Part shown: piece by piece, positions 1-10,227 of the stretch
How positions within the stretch are numbered: position 1 is the first letter of the stretch
Layout: each line of letters starts with the position of its first letter
Assembly (NCBI GenBank): GCA_922989275.2
Contig: OV277871.1
Location: 63,013,848-63,077,847 of the forward strand
Source: Gari tellinella
Lineage: Eukaryota; Mollusca; Bivalvia; Cardiida; Psammobiidae
Reading direction: 5' to 3'
DNA: 64,000 nucleotides
Translations under genes and position numbers: made by a program
Notes under the pieces: generated by a model
Told to the model about the DNA's origin: nothing
What the model saw: the letters and a program-made list of their open reading frames with translations, nothing else
Database searches by the model: none

Positions 1-370
1 CCTTAAACCATGATAACCTAACGTTATTTGGGTACCGTAGACTATATCGAATGAGATAAGAAACACGTGAGTACAAAAATGAGAATATTTGTATATTTAT
101 AACATAAATGCATTTCCTTTACAGGAATGTATAAATACATTAATAGTACACTTACAAAATAATCTTACATATTATATGTTGGAATATGAATGTTCCAAGA
201 CCTGGCTCCGAGGTTTTAAAGATTTTGTCTTGAGTCTAAACTCGTTTCAAAGCATTTGATTAGTCAGATTTGAGCCTTGGCTCAAATCTGACCAATCAAA
301 TGCTTGGGAACACACTCAGACTCAACTAAAACGCTTTATAACCTCAGTCGGAGCCTGACCGTGACTGATA

Positions 371-512
371 CAGTGGAGAAGAGGTTATTTTTCTCCAATA
401 AACGGGACTGTACTAAAACACAATTATTTCAATTGTCAACAGTTTGTACCCAGATCAGACGCCGGATAAACCGGCACCTGGCTAGGCTCCAAACAGTTTG
501 CCACTGATGAAT
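371..512. repeat. Family B element, left part only
   Basis: It starts right after a TA with CAGTGGAGAAGAGG, the family B end, followed by a decayed CCAATAAACG block and a core-1 hairpin (ACAGTTTGTACCCAGATCAG and a poor complement ending CAAACAGTTTG). The right half and right terminal repeat are missing. Short open frames across the hairpin are translations of the repeat. Confidence 0.6.
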
Positions 513-599
513 ATAAAATTAGTATATACTATTCTGATATTGATAGTTTGTACTTGTAGGAACCTAGTTGTACACTGCCCTAGGACGTGGTTTTACACT

Positions 600-848
600 T
601 AATTACATAATTATGCTTTGTATGCCTTTAATGTATCTCTACACTGAAGAAAATAGTTTCACTTCATACAGTCATGAATATGCACCATAAGAAAAATATT
701 CTTTATCCGAGCAGATTGTGGCTTAAAGCATACTGAAAGTAAAGCAGAGTGTGCCTTAGGGCGCATTCTGCTTTACTTTCAATCTGCATTGAGTGGTCAC
801 CCATTTTCAATACCAGAAACAGGCTATGAGATAATAGGTTATGAAAAC
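600..848. repeat. Family D element (core-2 hairpin), degenerate ends
   Basis: It shows the family D order: a TATGCCTTTAATGTAT block, CACTGAAGAAAATAGTTTC, CATACAGTCATGAATATGCA, then the core-2 hairpin around 722-793 (TTAAAGCATACTGAAAGTAA against TTACTTTCAATCTGCATTGA), then GTGGTCACCCATTTTCAATACCAGAAACAGGCTATGAG. The terminal CCC/GGG and TTAA are eroded. Confidence 0.6.
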
Positions 849-1091
849 TTAACAGACGGATCAAACAAATTTGGATCCCGACCAGACGCCGCGTTTGCAT
901 ACTCTAGTACACTGGCGACCAGCAGGCGAATGGTTCAGACATAGGTTACAGTTTAAAGCAGGCTGAGTTCATACAGTAGCTTTCTGCTTGATTTGACCAG
1001 GAGCCAAAACGTCTAAGAATCATGTCAACATGTCTTTAGTCAGTTCACCTTAAATCTAGTTCTGACACAATGGTGGATACCCCAGTATTAA

Positions 1092-1309
1092 CCCCTCCAC
1101 TGCCTTATCCCAAGTACAATTGTGAGTTGTAAACAGTGTGGATGCTGATCAGACGCCGCGTACCGCGGCGACTGACCAGGATACATACTGTTTCACAGTC
1201 ATTTAAATATTTTGTATGTCAAAATTCCTGTACTTAGAATCTAAATTTGAGAAATAAAAGCAGACGACATTTGTTTAAAGCTGATGACGTCATCATGGCA
1301 GTGAAGGTG
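1092..1309. mobile_element. Family A miniature element (TTAA-flanked, core-1 hairpin)
   Basis: TTAA sits at both edges (1088-1091 and 1310-1313). The ends are CCCCTCCACTGCC and GGCAGTGAAGGTG, an inverted pair. A core-1 hairpin lies at about 1132-1190. The right half has the family blocks AAAAGCAGACGACA and TGATGACGTCATCATGG. No protein is encoded. TTAA target duplication with CCC-starting ends is the hallmark of piggyBac-type transposition, so a non-autonomous piggyBac-like element is the best inference. Confidence 0.75.
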
Positions 1310-1377
1310 TTAAAGCTTAAAACAGGCGATACATTTGGGGTTGAAATGGGTAATTGAGGAGAATTGTGATCGGTTAA

Positions 1378-1854
1378 CCCATTTCTCCATAGACTCGCGT
1401 TTAACATTCCTCCAAATAAAAAATTGTTCCAATTTATACAGTCATGAGTATGTGTCATTAGAAATATGTTCTCTATTCTGGCGGATGGTAGCTGAAAGTA
1501 GGCTGAAAGTGAAGCAGACTACGCATGAAGCTGACTGCACAATCTGCTTTACTTTCAATCAATTTAACCCTTTACACAATAACCTATTTATAATATTAGG
1601 ACAGTTGAAAACTTAAAGCAGGTTGAAAGTAAAGCAGAATGTGCCTTAAGGCACATTCTGCTTTACTTTCAGCCTGCTTTAAACTATCATCTGTTAGGCT
1701 ATATAAAATATTTATTATGGTAATTGTTCATGAGGGTTTAAACTGGAACTATTTTCTTCAGCGGAGGAATAAATTAAATATGCTAAAAGTCGCTTCTATG
1801 GGGGAAAGGGTTAAGTGGTCACCTCACCTATCTTCAATACTATGAAAACAAGGG
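1378..1854. mobile_element. Outer family D element interrupted by a second family D element
   Basis: TTAA lies at 1374-1377 and 1855-1858. The left end is CCCATTTCTCCATAGACTCG, then TTCCTCCAAATAAAAAATTG, ATACAGTCATGAGTATGTG and the left arm of core-2 near 1490-1560. The hairpin is broken at its right-arm TTAA, where another family D element (1568-1810) is inserted. Outer D resumes with GTGGTCACCTCACCTATCTTC. This is a clean nested insertion. Confidence 0.75.
1568..1810. mobile_element. Inner family D element nested in a family D element
   Basis: It is exactly bounded by TTAA (1564-1567 and 1811-1814), starts CCCTTTACACAATAACC and ends GGGGGAAAGGG. It holds a complete core-2 hairpin at about 1614-1682 (TTAAAGCAGGTTGAAAGTAA and complement, loop GCCTTAAGGC). 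It is inverted relative to the outer copy, as shown by AACTGGAACTATTTTCTTCA near its right end. Confidence 0.8.
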
Positions 1855-1899
1855 TTAAGACATGGTCAGCAGTACTACTGAATGCAGGACAAAAGTAAT

Positions 1900-2990
1900 A
1901 ACAATAACTTATATACAAGCTTTCTGCATTACTCCTGTCCGGCATTGGTCTGTTTCCTCTTTGATCATTAAGAATGTCTATTTGTTGCTGTTGAGTGGCA
2001 ACTGTATACATGTACAATAATTGTGAATGTGCGTTACTAGATATACCCCACAAACATATGCAGATAAATTGTGGAGTTACTTCAAATCCCTTTAAAGTCT
2101 TTAATATCAGATTAAGGTCTTTAATAACAGACTAAAGACGAGAAGTTCACAGACCCTCGCCCTAAAACAAAAATATTCAAACAAAATTATTTTGATAATA
2201 GGCATAACAGAAAAGAATATAAATAAAACTCCTCGTAAAGCCTAAGACTATACCAGGTCAGTGTTGCAGTAATATCATTAGCATAGAGTGTTGACTAAAT
2301 GGGATTTACACAATGGGAACGACATTATTATTTCCCGATAATTTGTGCTAGCCCTTTATGCACAGTGCAAACGGCGTGGTGCTTGAAAAGACGCCGGTGT
2401 CCGATCAGACTCAAAGCTGTTTGCCACTCAGATTAAATAGAATAACCAACAATTTCTAGATATTTCATTTGTTTCGTTTTAGTGTATTGCATTTTTGGTT
2501 CGTTTTGTTCCATTTAAGCTGGAAAGAATAACACCTTAACCACTATTACATCATCATACATAATAGGCAAGCATTTTAACAAAATATATCTTCAATGTAG
2601 AGTTACGAAGCTTCAAGAGCACGGTCCATAGAAGGCAAGCGATGATAAGGCTCCTCATTGGTCATGTTCCTTTCTCACTTCGAGATTCTGCCTGTATGTT
2701 GCAATTTACTGTAAATAGATGAAAACACCGATGTATATACATCTTTAAACATTTTCAGGAAATTTGTACAAGGTCGAACGAAAACGTTTAAGAATGAACA
2801 AGGCTAAAAGTGACCAGTTTTAGTAATTCAATGGACATATTCTTGACATGTCTTGTGCGATTTGATATAAAATCTGTCCAAGATTGGAAGCTCACAAATA
2901 TTTTCAGAAATTTTGGTGAAGATGAAAAGAAAACTATTGGAATAAGCGGACAAGGCTACAACTGACAATGTCTGGTTATTCAATGGGTGA
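1900..2990. other. No recognised gene; decayed repeats
   Basis: I see no exon-like reading frame with splice signals. There is a degenerate core-1 trace near 2370-2420 (GTCCGATCAGACTCAAAGCTGTTTGCC) and a core-2-like trace at 1865-1950 (AATGCAGG...TTTCTGCATT). The stretch ends in a 12 bp G run at 2995-3006. Confidence 0.4.
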
Positions 2991-3029
2991 AAGGGGGGGG
3001 GGGGGGCGTAATACTGACATGGCTTATTA

Positions 3030-3620
3030 TTATTATTATATCCGATTTATATAGCGCTCTTATCACACAGGAGTTGAGCGTTCAAAGGCGCTTATATGAA
3101 ATTATATAAATGTACCAAATTCACAATAAGCATGATACAATATCGAGTTACATGGAAGTATGCAATTTCTTTCAATATCATTACTAAGATTATAAAAATT
3201 GTTATAAGTAGTTTGTAAAATCAACTTTAAAATGAGTCAAATAAATAAAAGACCAATTGCATGATCTTTGTTTTTTTTAGTTGTTGTTTTTAATGTTTCA
3301 GTGTAGAGCCGGATAGAAGTGCACATATCGTAGAATGAAATGTTTTAAACGATACTCTCCGTGTTGTTTGGTTGAGTATTGTATAATCCATGGCTAAGGT
3401 ACACCCTTAATTTATAAAAAATAAAGATAAAAACTGTCCAATAATTATACCACAGACCCTCAGCTCACTGGTTTCAAAACGATTGGGCAATTCCTACCAT
3501 CAAGATCCACCAGATAGGCACAAGGTCAACGGTACAACACCAGAACTCCCATTTAGACCCACAACATCTACAGCAAGGAGATAGCCCAGAGGTAGCAGTC
3601 ATTTATTTCCTACTTTCTTC
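3030..3620. repeat. Dispersed repeat with ATT-rich tail (SINE/LINE-tail type)
   Basis: It starts with a TTATTATTATTATTATATCC tract followed by GATTTATATAGCGCTCTTAT, then contains AAGATCCACCAGATAGGCAC and CCCATTTAGACCCACAACAT. A related copy lies inverted at 16,815-17,355. Short AAT/ATT tails next to AGCGCTATATAAAT are typical of tailed non-LTR elements. No coding capacity is seen, and the left and right limits are approximate. Confidence 0.5.
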
Positions 3621-3944
3621 TAATAACAGGTAATAAAGAAGTGTGTTTTCAGACGTTTTTTGAAGACTGCAACTGAGCTCACATCTCTGATGTCTGCTAG
3701 TAGAGTGTTCCAGAGCTTTTGGGCTGCATGCATGAAACTTCTATCTCCAAACTTCACCAAACGACTTCTCGTTATGTTTTTAACTAATAATCGAATCTGG
3801 CCAAAACGTTTACATCTATAAACATTGTTTCATGTTTGTACAAGGTTTGTACTAGACTATCGTCCGGAAACCACTAGCTTAAACATATTTTATTACTCAT
3901 ATACATGTAATACAGTTGTACATATTTACAAAACGTGTAACAGC

Positions 3945-4070
3945 ACAAAGTATAAATATAAGTTAATGGGTTGGGCAACAAGTTCTAGCAACATTAGTAA
4001 AGGCCTTTACTAATGTTGCTAGAACTTGTGGCCCAACCCATTTAAAAATGTACTTATATTTATACCTTGT
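3945..4070. repeat. Long near-perfect palindrome
   Basis: The arms centre on AGGCCT at about 4001-4006. The inner about 35 bp per side (CAAGTTCTAGCAACATTAGT and complement) pair without error. Outward, AATGGGTTGGGC and TATAAATATAAGT pair with small indels. It is probably a fold-back miniature element. Right after it a second piece of arm (GGCCTTTACTAATGTCCGGA) begins. Confidence 0.65.
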
Positions 4071-4225
4071 GTTGAGGAGGGCCTTTACTAATGTCCGGAA
4101 ACCACTCGCCCACCTATCAGCCGACATCGCCATTCTAATAAGTTTTCTCTTTTTAAAGCTGGTTAAAATCATGCGGCAGAATGAACACAAATTAGAAAAT
4201 ATCCGAGCGGTTACAGTATATTTAA

Positions 4226-4750
4226 AGCGACTCGCAACCAGATGATGCATTTGCAAAAATAAAAGAAAATACTCAAATACAACCAAAAGGGTAGCAATAT
4301 CGTGCATCTGGCATTGGAAAAATATGACCAGTCTAAAAACACCCACTAGAAATGTCTTCAAAGCTTAGTTTTTTAGATATTTTCCATCGTTTTATCCATA
4401 GCATCGAAATACGCTATAGAAATTGATCACGGGCTAAGACATAAACCCGAGCCGAATTATGTATAGTTGTATGTACTCTCCATCGCTTCACACTGAAATA
4501 CGTTAAATCGATCCCAGAAATATGAATAGTTCCGTGGCCCAGTGGGTCAAGTGGTGTCCTCATTTTGACTTATGTCCGCCAATGCCGGGTCCGGGGTTCG
4601 ATTCACACCAGAGCTCAATATTTTTTTTTATTGAAATGCATTTTTTTAAACAGAATTTCTTATCTTAAACTAATTCTTACCCGTTTATATAAGCGTTTGT
4701 CACATATTTACAATTACTATTCTTAATGCTATATCTGGTTGCGAGTCTCT
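4226..4750 (+). mobile_element. Family F composite element: TTAA/TIR with internal tRNA-like module
   Basis: TTAA flanks both ends (4222-4225 and 4751-4754). The terminal repeats are AGCGACTCGCAACCAGATG and ATCTGGTTGCGAGTCTCT. Inside, at about 4533-4612, is a tRNA-like segment with an A-box-like TGGGTCAAGTGG and a B-box GGTTCGATTC, followed by a T run. Three further copies are at 12,704, 35,172 and 43,880. Confidence 0.75.
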
Positions 4751-4979
4751 TTAACCTACCTTGATATTTGTAAACAACTAATAATTACCACTATTTAGCG
4801 GTCGTACACTAATATAAGGATTTTACTGTACACGTACTTCTTTATACCTGCAGAGTGTCGTTTTAGAAATGTTGCGGCAACTGTGCCTTCATAGTGAAAT
4901 CGCTTGTGCATTTGAGCTGCTACTTTTGACTATAAATGTCTTCTTGTTCTGCCTACTTGGCGTCATACAGTTTCAGCTC

Positions 4980-5224
4980 ATCACCCTATAAAAATGCCCT
5001 TTTTACAACTTTCGTCTATCCCTCCATTTAAGAAATAATTAAACTATATAAGGTCATGAATATGCAACATAAGAAATGTCTTCTATATCCTAGCAACTAA
5101 TAGCTTAAAGCAGGCTGAAAGTAAAGGAGAATGCACCTTAAGGCGCATTTTGCTTTACTTTCAACCTGCTTCAAGTGGCTGCGTATCTTTAAAAACTCTT
5201 TAGAAACAGGCTATGGTGTAAAGG
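4980..5224. repeat. Family D element
   Basis: It contains CACCCTATAAAAATGCCC, CATGAATATGCAACATAAGA, CTATATCCTAGCA, then core-2 at about 5104-5174, then GTGGCTGCGTATC and GAAACAGGCTATGGTGTAAAGG. It stops at TTAA 5225-5228. The left end is decayed. Confidence 0.65.
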
Positions 5225-5449
5225 TTAATATTAATCGGGCATCGTTTTATCTAATTCTGTATGAAATGTCCCCTAGCCAAACCCATTTACTGCCAGAATA
5301 TTTTCTGTTTACAATGACAACTGTAACATTTCTTCCATTTTTACTGAAGTGCTTCGATATGAGTGCCAAACAGGTTCAGTCTTGATCTGACGCCAAGTTA
5401 ACTGCCATGGCTGTTTGGTCTGGATCTAAGCTTTTTACGAATACATGTA

Positions 5450-5794
5450 CAGTACTCCCTCTCTACAGCGTCAAATAGTGTGAGTGTTGTTTGAAGGGAG
5501 TCGTTATAGGGAGGACAAATAAAATCCTCAGAGTGCTGAGCACGATTTGGCTTATATATGCAAACATCTTGAATCCCGATCAGACGCCACGTGACGCGGC
5601 GTCTGATCTGACTTAAAGCTATTTTTCACTCGTCATTTTTTTGTCATCATATCCAATATGCAACTTTGAGAAAAACCAGCAGACGATATTGCAACAGTGA
5701 AAAGGGTTGACATAATTGTACTAGGGAACAGCGGCAAGGGTCGTTGTAAGGAGTAAATCATTGTTGGTAAGGCCGTTGTAGTGAGGGAGCACTG
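5450..5794. mobile_element. Family C miniature element (TA-flanked, core-1 hairpin)
   Basis: A TA at 5448-5449 precedes CAGTACTCCCTCTCTACAG; the right end is GTAGTGAGGGAGCACTG. A core-1 hairpin lies at about 5572-5630. The blocks TTGAAGGGAGTCGTTATAGG and GCAGACGATATTG recur in the other family C copies. The ends resemble Tc1/mariner-type miniature elements (TA target site, CAGT start), but no transposase is present. Confidence 0.7.
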
Positions 5795-5933
5795 TGCCAG
5801 TATTACCAGTAGGGGGTATGGAGGTGAACGGGTTAAATCATATTGTAACATACACTAATTGCCAACGGAAATCCGTAAGTTTGCCTTTGATGAGATTAAC
5901 CCTTCCATTGCTATATGTTATTGTCTGCTTTAA

Positions 5934-6128
5934 CCCACTCACTGCCATGACGTCATCATTTTTAAACAAGTGTCGTCTGCTTGTTTCTCTCTTTAAAGTT
6001 TAGGTATCTTGACTTAAGAAATATTGGAACGAGTTTTCAAACAGCTTGGTTTCTGAATGCGCAGCGTCTGTTCAGGTTACAAACTGTTTGCAAATAACCA
6101 CTGTACTCGGGTTAAGACAGTGAAGGAG
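5934..6128. mobile_element. Family A miniature element
   Basis: TTAA lies at 5930-5933 and 6129-6132. Ends are CCCACTCACTGCCATGACG and AAGACAGTGAAGGAG. The core-1 hairpin is decayed (AAACAGCTTGGTTTCTGAAT and GTTACAAACTGTTTGC). The ACCACTGTACTCGGGTTAAG block is shared with the copies near 29,640 and 43,016. Confidence 0.75.
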
Positions 6129-6161
6129 TTAACTCTTACACAGACAAAATCTCGTCTGCTA

Positions 6162-6407
6162 CAGTGGAGAAAACGTTATTCTTTCCCAATAAACGCGTTT
6201 ACGCTAAATCTATTATTACCCTTGCAAACAGTTTGGAGCCAGATCAGACGCCGTGTAACCCGGCGTCTGATCAGGCTCCAAACTGTTTGCCACCAAGATA
6301 AACATGAAATATTAGAATTGTCCAAAAGTTGTTCTTTTCTACGTTTTAGTGCTTTGCGTTTGCGTACGTTTGCGTTTAAACGGGAAAGAATAACAGATTC
6401 TCCACTG
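6162..6407. mobile_element. Family B miniature element, complete (246 bp)
   Basis: TA flanks (6160-6161, 6408-6409) enclose CAGTGGAGAAAACGTTATTC and AATAACAGATTCTCCACTG. The core-1 hairpin at 6224-6293 is near perfect, with the family B form GGAGCCAGATCAGACGCCG and loop-proximal GGGTAACCC replaced by TGTAACCC. Subterminal blocks CCCAATAAACGCGTTTACGC and TGCGTTTAAACGGGAAAG complete it. Open frames on both strands across it are repeat translations, not genes. Confidence 0.8.
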
Positions 6408-6861
6408 TATTTGTCGACTGCAATTTTATGTCAAATGTAATTCTTGGTGTTCCGTGTGAAGAAATACTGATACGAGAGTCAACTCGTCAGTTTGGATCTG
6501 GAACAAACGTCGCGTTAAGCGGTGTCTGATCTTGATTCAAACAGTTCTAATAGTCTAACTAGTAGCACGTGGTGGATAATGATTGTCATGTGTGTTAACA
6601 TTATTCTTTTATTCGTTGACAAGTGTCTGTAAAATTTATTGTCTGCAGAAATTTGGATTAGCCGCCAATTGTTTTAAAAATAACTTGGTACCACCACAGC
6701 ACCGAACAGTTTGGCTGCAGATTGCACGACGAAATACTCGGGGCATGCGTCAGTTTCTATATTGTTTTCAATGGGTATAGTGAGTGTAATCATATTACGC
6801 TAAAGGTTAATGGACTCTTAATATTGATTAACCTATATTTGAAGACCTTTTGCAGTTTTAA

Positions 6862-7315
6862 GAGTGTATCAATGTCATCAGCCATTTTTTCAAAGTATTA
6901 AACTTTTTTTCTATCATTTTTTTTTGGAAGAGCTATTTATGATGAATGAAAAAATGAAAAAATATATATATGGTGGTGTCCTTTTTATTGAGCTACAGCG
7001 ATTTGAAAAAGGTATGTCAAATTTGGATTTTTTTCTTCAAATTTTACCCATTCAGAGTACAAGCTTCAGTAAAATCTATTTTAAAAACAAAACAAACATG
7101 GTCATTTGGATTTTCTTTATTTATTTCATGTCTATGGTGGTATGTTCACATACATAAACCAAATTTAGACAAAGCAGGCACCAGGTTTGAACAATATGGA
7201 TCCTTGAATATCAAAAATATGCTTAATATAGGGCATGATTTTATTAGATTTTTTTATTTTATGAAAAAAAGTAAAAAAAGTTTGAAAATGAAATAGTTCT
7301 AGTATTAAACTTTTT
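6862..7315 (+). repeat. Family I half-element (one arm of the fold-back at 11.3 kb)
   Basis: It begins after TTAA (6858-6861) with GAGTGTATCAATGTCATCAG. It matches the complement of 11,735-12,191 over most of its length, for example GAAGAGCTATTTATGATGAA, GTACAAGCTTCAGTAAAATC and GGATCCTTGAATATCAAAAA. No matching second arm is visible here. Confidence 0.65.
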
Positions 7316-7445
7316 CTACGTGTTCATTTGTTCGTTCCTGGTTATTTCCGTTCATTTGTTATAATTAATCGTTACAGTGTTTAATAAAACGTAAATGTCC
7401 TCCGAGAACTATCCGTTCAGAATAACCTGGTAATGAACATTTTAA

Positions 7446-8482
7446 GGTACTTCGCATATGCGCGTAGTTTCCATACGATTGTTATGAAACTTTTCATGAA
7501 GAATGATAATAGCCTAAGAAACAATGTGTGTAAATATAGGCAAAATTTATCGTGTGGTTTGTCTTTAAGGTCTTTTTTCTGACAAAAACCTAGAATTTTT
7601 ATGATTTTATTTTTCTTAAAAATGAATAAAGCTAATGACTATAATTCTCGCCCAATAAGTAGTCCACAACATTCATTACAAGAAAAGCTAAAAACATTTT
7701 GAATAAAGGTGTTCAGAAAGATGTTATCAGCTATTTAAATTTTGCAAAATGCTAAAAAATTGAATTACAAAAAACTGACTCATTCAATGTATATTTATTT
7801 TCATTTTATTCAAATATATGGTTGATGAACTAGTCAGTCTGAAAAAATTAGAAAATATTACAGTCCGGATTTGTTGTAATAACATATTTTCTTATTAAAA
7901 TGTGGGATATTTGTTGTTTAGATACAGTTAACCTACCTTAGAATTAAAACTTTGTCATTAAAATGCATTATTATTTATTCATGGACTTGCATACAAGGTT
8001 TATTATATTGTTTTAACATAATTATAATGGGCAATATCGATCTTGAAAAGGTTATCGTATTGATAAGCTTCAATGTGTGGCTTTATCGTTCGATCAAATC
8101 GTTTACATGTATACCGATTTAATTGACTTGTAAGTCATTAAACTAAAACGTACAGGTAAGTGGACATATACTTGGACCGTAATCATCACTAGTTCTAATC
8201 AACGAAGACTAAACATAACATGTCTCTTGATTACTGCATTATGGATTGACAAGTCAATAAATCGGACACTTAAAAAAAATATTTGGATCTGATGGGTCTC
8301 GAACCTATGACCTTTTGATTGCTAGTCAACCACTATACTAACTGCGCTATGAAGGATTATACTAATTCGTATCAACATTTCCTTTATATAAATTTTCTAG
8401 TATAAACACGTACGAAAAAAGTCTGTGTCGTCAAGGCGCATATCCGCTCGCCCGCAAGACCGACTTCCGGTAGCCAAAGGCC
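7446..8482 (-). mobile_element. Family H composite element (about 1.04 kb): TTAA/TIR plus tRNA-like module
   Basis: TTAA borders both ends (7442-7445, 8483-8486). Ends are GGTACTTCGCATATGCGC and CGGTAGCCAAAGGCC. A minus-strand tRNA-like module lies at about 8275-8350 (A-box-like TAGCGCAGTTAGTATAG, B-box GGTTCGAGACC). It is collinear in inverted orientation with 18,388-19,430. No protein-coding region longer than chance is seen. Confidence 0.75.
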
Positions 8483-8524
8483 TTAAGGATGTTCACATTC
8501 CAATGTGATGACGTAACCATGTTA

Positions 8525-8770
8525 GATACAGTCGACTTTCGATAGGGTCTATCTTAATTTCATTTCAGTCGAACATATCCGTAATTCAAAGTTAAATGGT
8601 GGCGTTGCCACCTTTCAAACTTGAAATACAGAAAATGTTCGACATAATGCGATTTAGAAATTATTGCATTAAACTGTAGGAATGCAGATAAATTCTACTT
8701 ATGAGAGTTCCTGATATCGTCAAAGTTTAACTGTATAACTACTGTACTAAACCATCGAACAGCGCGTGGG
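8525..8770. repeat. Decayed TA-type element related to the one at 53.2 kb
   Basis: It begins TACAGTCGACTTTCGATAGG and contains GTCGAACATATCCGTAATTC and CAAAGTTAAATGG. This recalls the TACAGTCGAAACTCGG ends at 53,196. A partial complement (AAAGTTTAACTGTATAAC) is near the right. Assignment is tentative. Confidence 0.4.
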
Positions 8771-8888
8771 TTTGAAATGTACTGATGTCAATTTCAAGTG
8801 TCAACTTTAGGGTCAAGACAGTAAAACTTTGTCAGATTATATATGTTTTCTTTCTTGTATTGGATTAAGACTGGAAATAAATTCGTTA

Positions 8889-9022
8889 CACGGTATTTCG
8901 GCAGGGTGTACGGGCTTGTATGACGGTTTCGGATTCCGTATTTCCTGAGCGCGAAGCAGCGCTCAGGAAATACGGAATCCAAAACCGTCATACAAGCCCG
9001 TACACCCTGCCGAAATACCGTG
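8889..9022. repeat. 134 bp near-perfect inverted repeat
   Basis: Two 64 bp arms pair with one visible mismatch (GACGGTTTCGGATT against AATCCAAAACCGTC) around a 6 base loop GAAGCA. The outer edge reads CACGGTATTTCGGCAGGG. It is unrelated to core-1 or core-2. It has the shape of a fold-back miniature transposon, or of a transcript hairpin. Confidence 0.8.
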
Positions 9023-9139
9023 CAACTAATAGTCTCCCGACCGAGTTCAGTCTATGTTTTCTTTTATTTATTCTAGCATAAATCCTTTTCCTTACTCAGT
9101 ACATGTATGCACGTCGTGTTTATTAGGGCTGACTATTGC

Positions 9140-9275
9140 GACCAAAGTCGCCGAGTATCACGATAGTTATCGATAGTTAACACTATCACGATAGACTAGC
9201 AATAGTTGGGTTTACTATTGCAATACTATACATTTGTATCACGATAGTTTATATCATACTATACTATTATGATAT
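9140..9275. repeat. Degenerate ACTATCGTGATA-type tandem/inverted repeat
   Basis: Several overlapping copies of ATCACGATAGTT and TATCACGATAG occur in both orientations. This is simple local repeat structure with no coding sign. Confidence 0.5.
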
Positions 9276-9289
9276 AAAACTTAAATAAT

Positions 9290-9400
9290 GTTTCTATATC
9301 CTGGCAGATGGTAGCTTAAAGCAGGCTTAAAGTAAAGCAGAATGGGCCTTAAGGCGTATTCTGCTTTACTTTCAACCTGCTTTAAGAAAACACAATGTCT
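9290..9400. repeat. Family D fragment (core-2 hairpin)
   Basis: TATATCCTGGCAGATGGTAG is followed by GCTTAAAGCAGGCTTAAAG and its complement CTTTCAACCTGCTTTAAG around GGGCCTTAAGGCG. No complete ends are present. Confidence 0.6.
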
Positions 9401-9887
9401 TCAATATTAATCGCAATTCCCTTAGACCATTTTGACTAGTGAAGGGAAGTTCTTTTACAATATTGTTCAAAACTGACAAATGTTACAGACTCTGAACAGA
9501 TGGCTCCTATAGAAGCCTTCTTATCAGGGTCTACACTGTATCTTATATTTCAAGTATACTCGTCTCATGTACACTGCTTTAAATAACGTATATACATGTA
9601 TGTGGCACTAGGGGATCTTGTGTTAAAAGTAAGTGCCAGGCTAACAACAAATGGAGTAATTCATCCATCTACTTTCGTACGCTCGTAAAATAAGTTTTCC
9701 AAATGACTTCACCATTGTATTTATCTAACCCAAGTGTATCCTAGACATGTAAGAATGAAAACGTTTACCCTCTCCATTGACAATACCGAGGACGCTGACG
9801 TTTGCAAAATCCTTTACTGACACAATAGCGTCTGCTTAAAATGTATCGTCAGGGAGAGATATTAAACGCAAGCGCAATGCAATTATG
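9401..9887. other. No recognised gene
   Basis: I find no exon with convincing splice signals in this stretch. It ends with traces of a repeat (ATTGCGCTTGCGTTT-like sequence on the minus strand) leading into the family B cluster. Confidence 0.3.
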
Positions 9888-10104
9888 CAGTGGAGAAAAC
9901 GTTATTCTTTTCCCAATAAACGCGTTTACGCTAAAACTTTTATTTCCAGTGCAAACAGTTTGGATCCAGATCAGACTCCAAACTGTTTCCCACTCAGATT
10001 AAAACTAGTAGTCAGAATTGTCAAAACGTTGTCATTTTCTATACATTGAATTTCATTGCGTTCCGTTTGCGTTTAAACGGGAAAGAATAGCGTTTTATCC
10101 ACTG
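9888..10104. mobile_element. Family B miniature element
   Basis: Left end CAGTGGAGAAAACGTTATTC, right end GAATAGCGTTTTATCCACTG. The core-1 hairpin is shortened to AACAGTTTGGATCCAGATCA directly followed by GACTCCAAACTGTTTCCC: the apical GACGCCG stem is lost. Confidence 0.75.
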
Positions 10105-10227
10105 TATGTATAGAAAAAATTTAATGCAATTTATTGAAAACTAGTTTTAATCTTAGTGGCAAACAGCTTTGAACTTGATAAGACGCTGTGTTCTGGCTAA
10201 AAATTGTTTGCATTGTATTCTCTATTA

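Noticed and set aside
8275..8350. Possible genuine tRNA-Ala gene on the minus strand
   Set aside because: The acceptor ends do not pair (TCCTTCA against CAGATCC), and the same segment recurs inside the other family H copy, so it is a repeat module.
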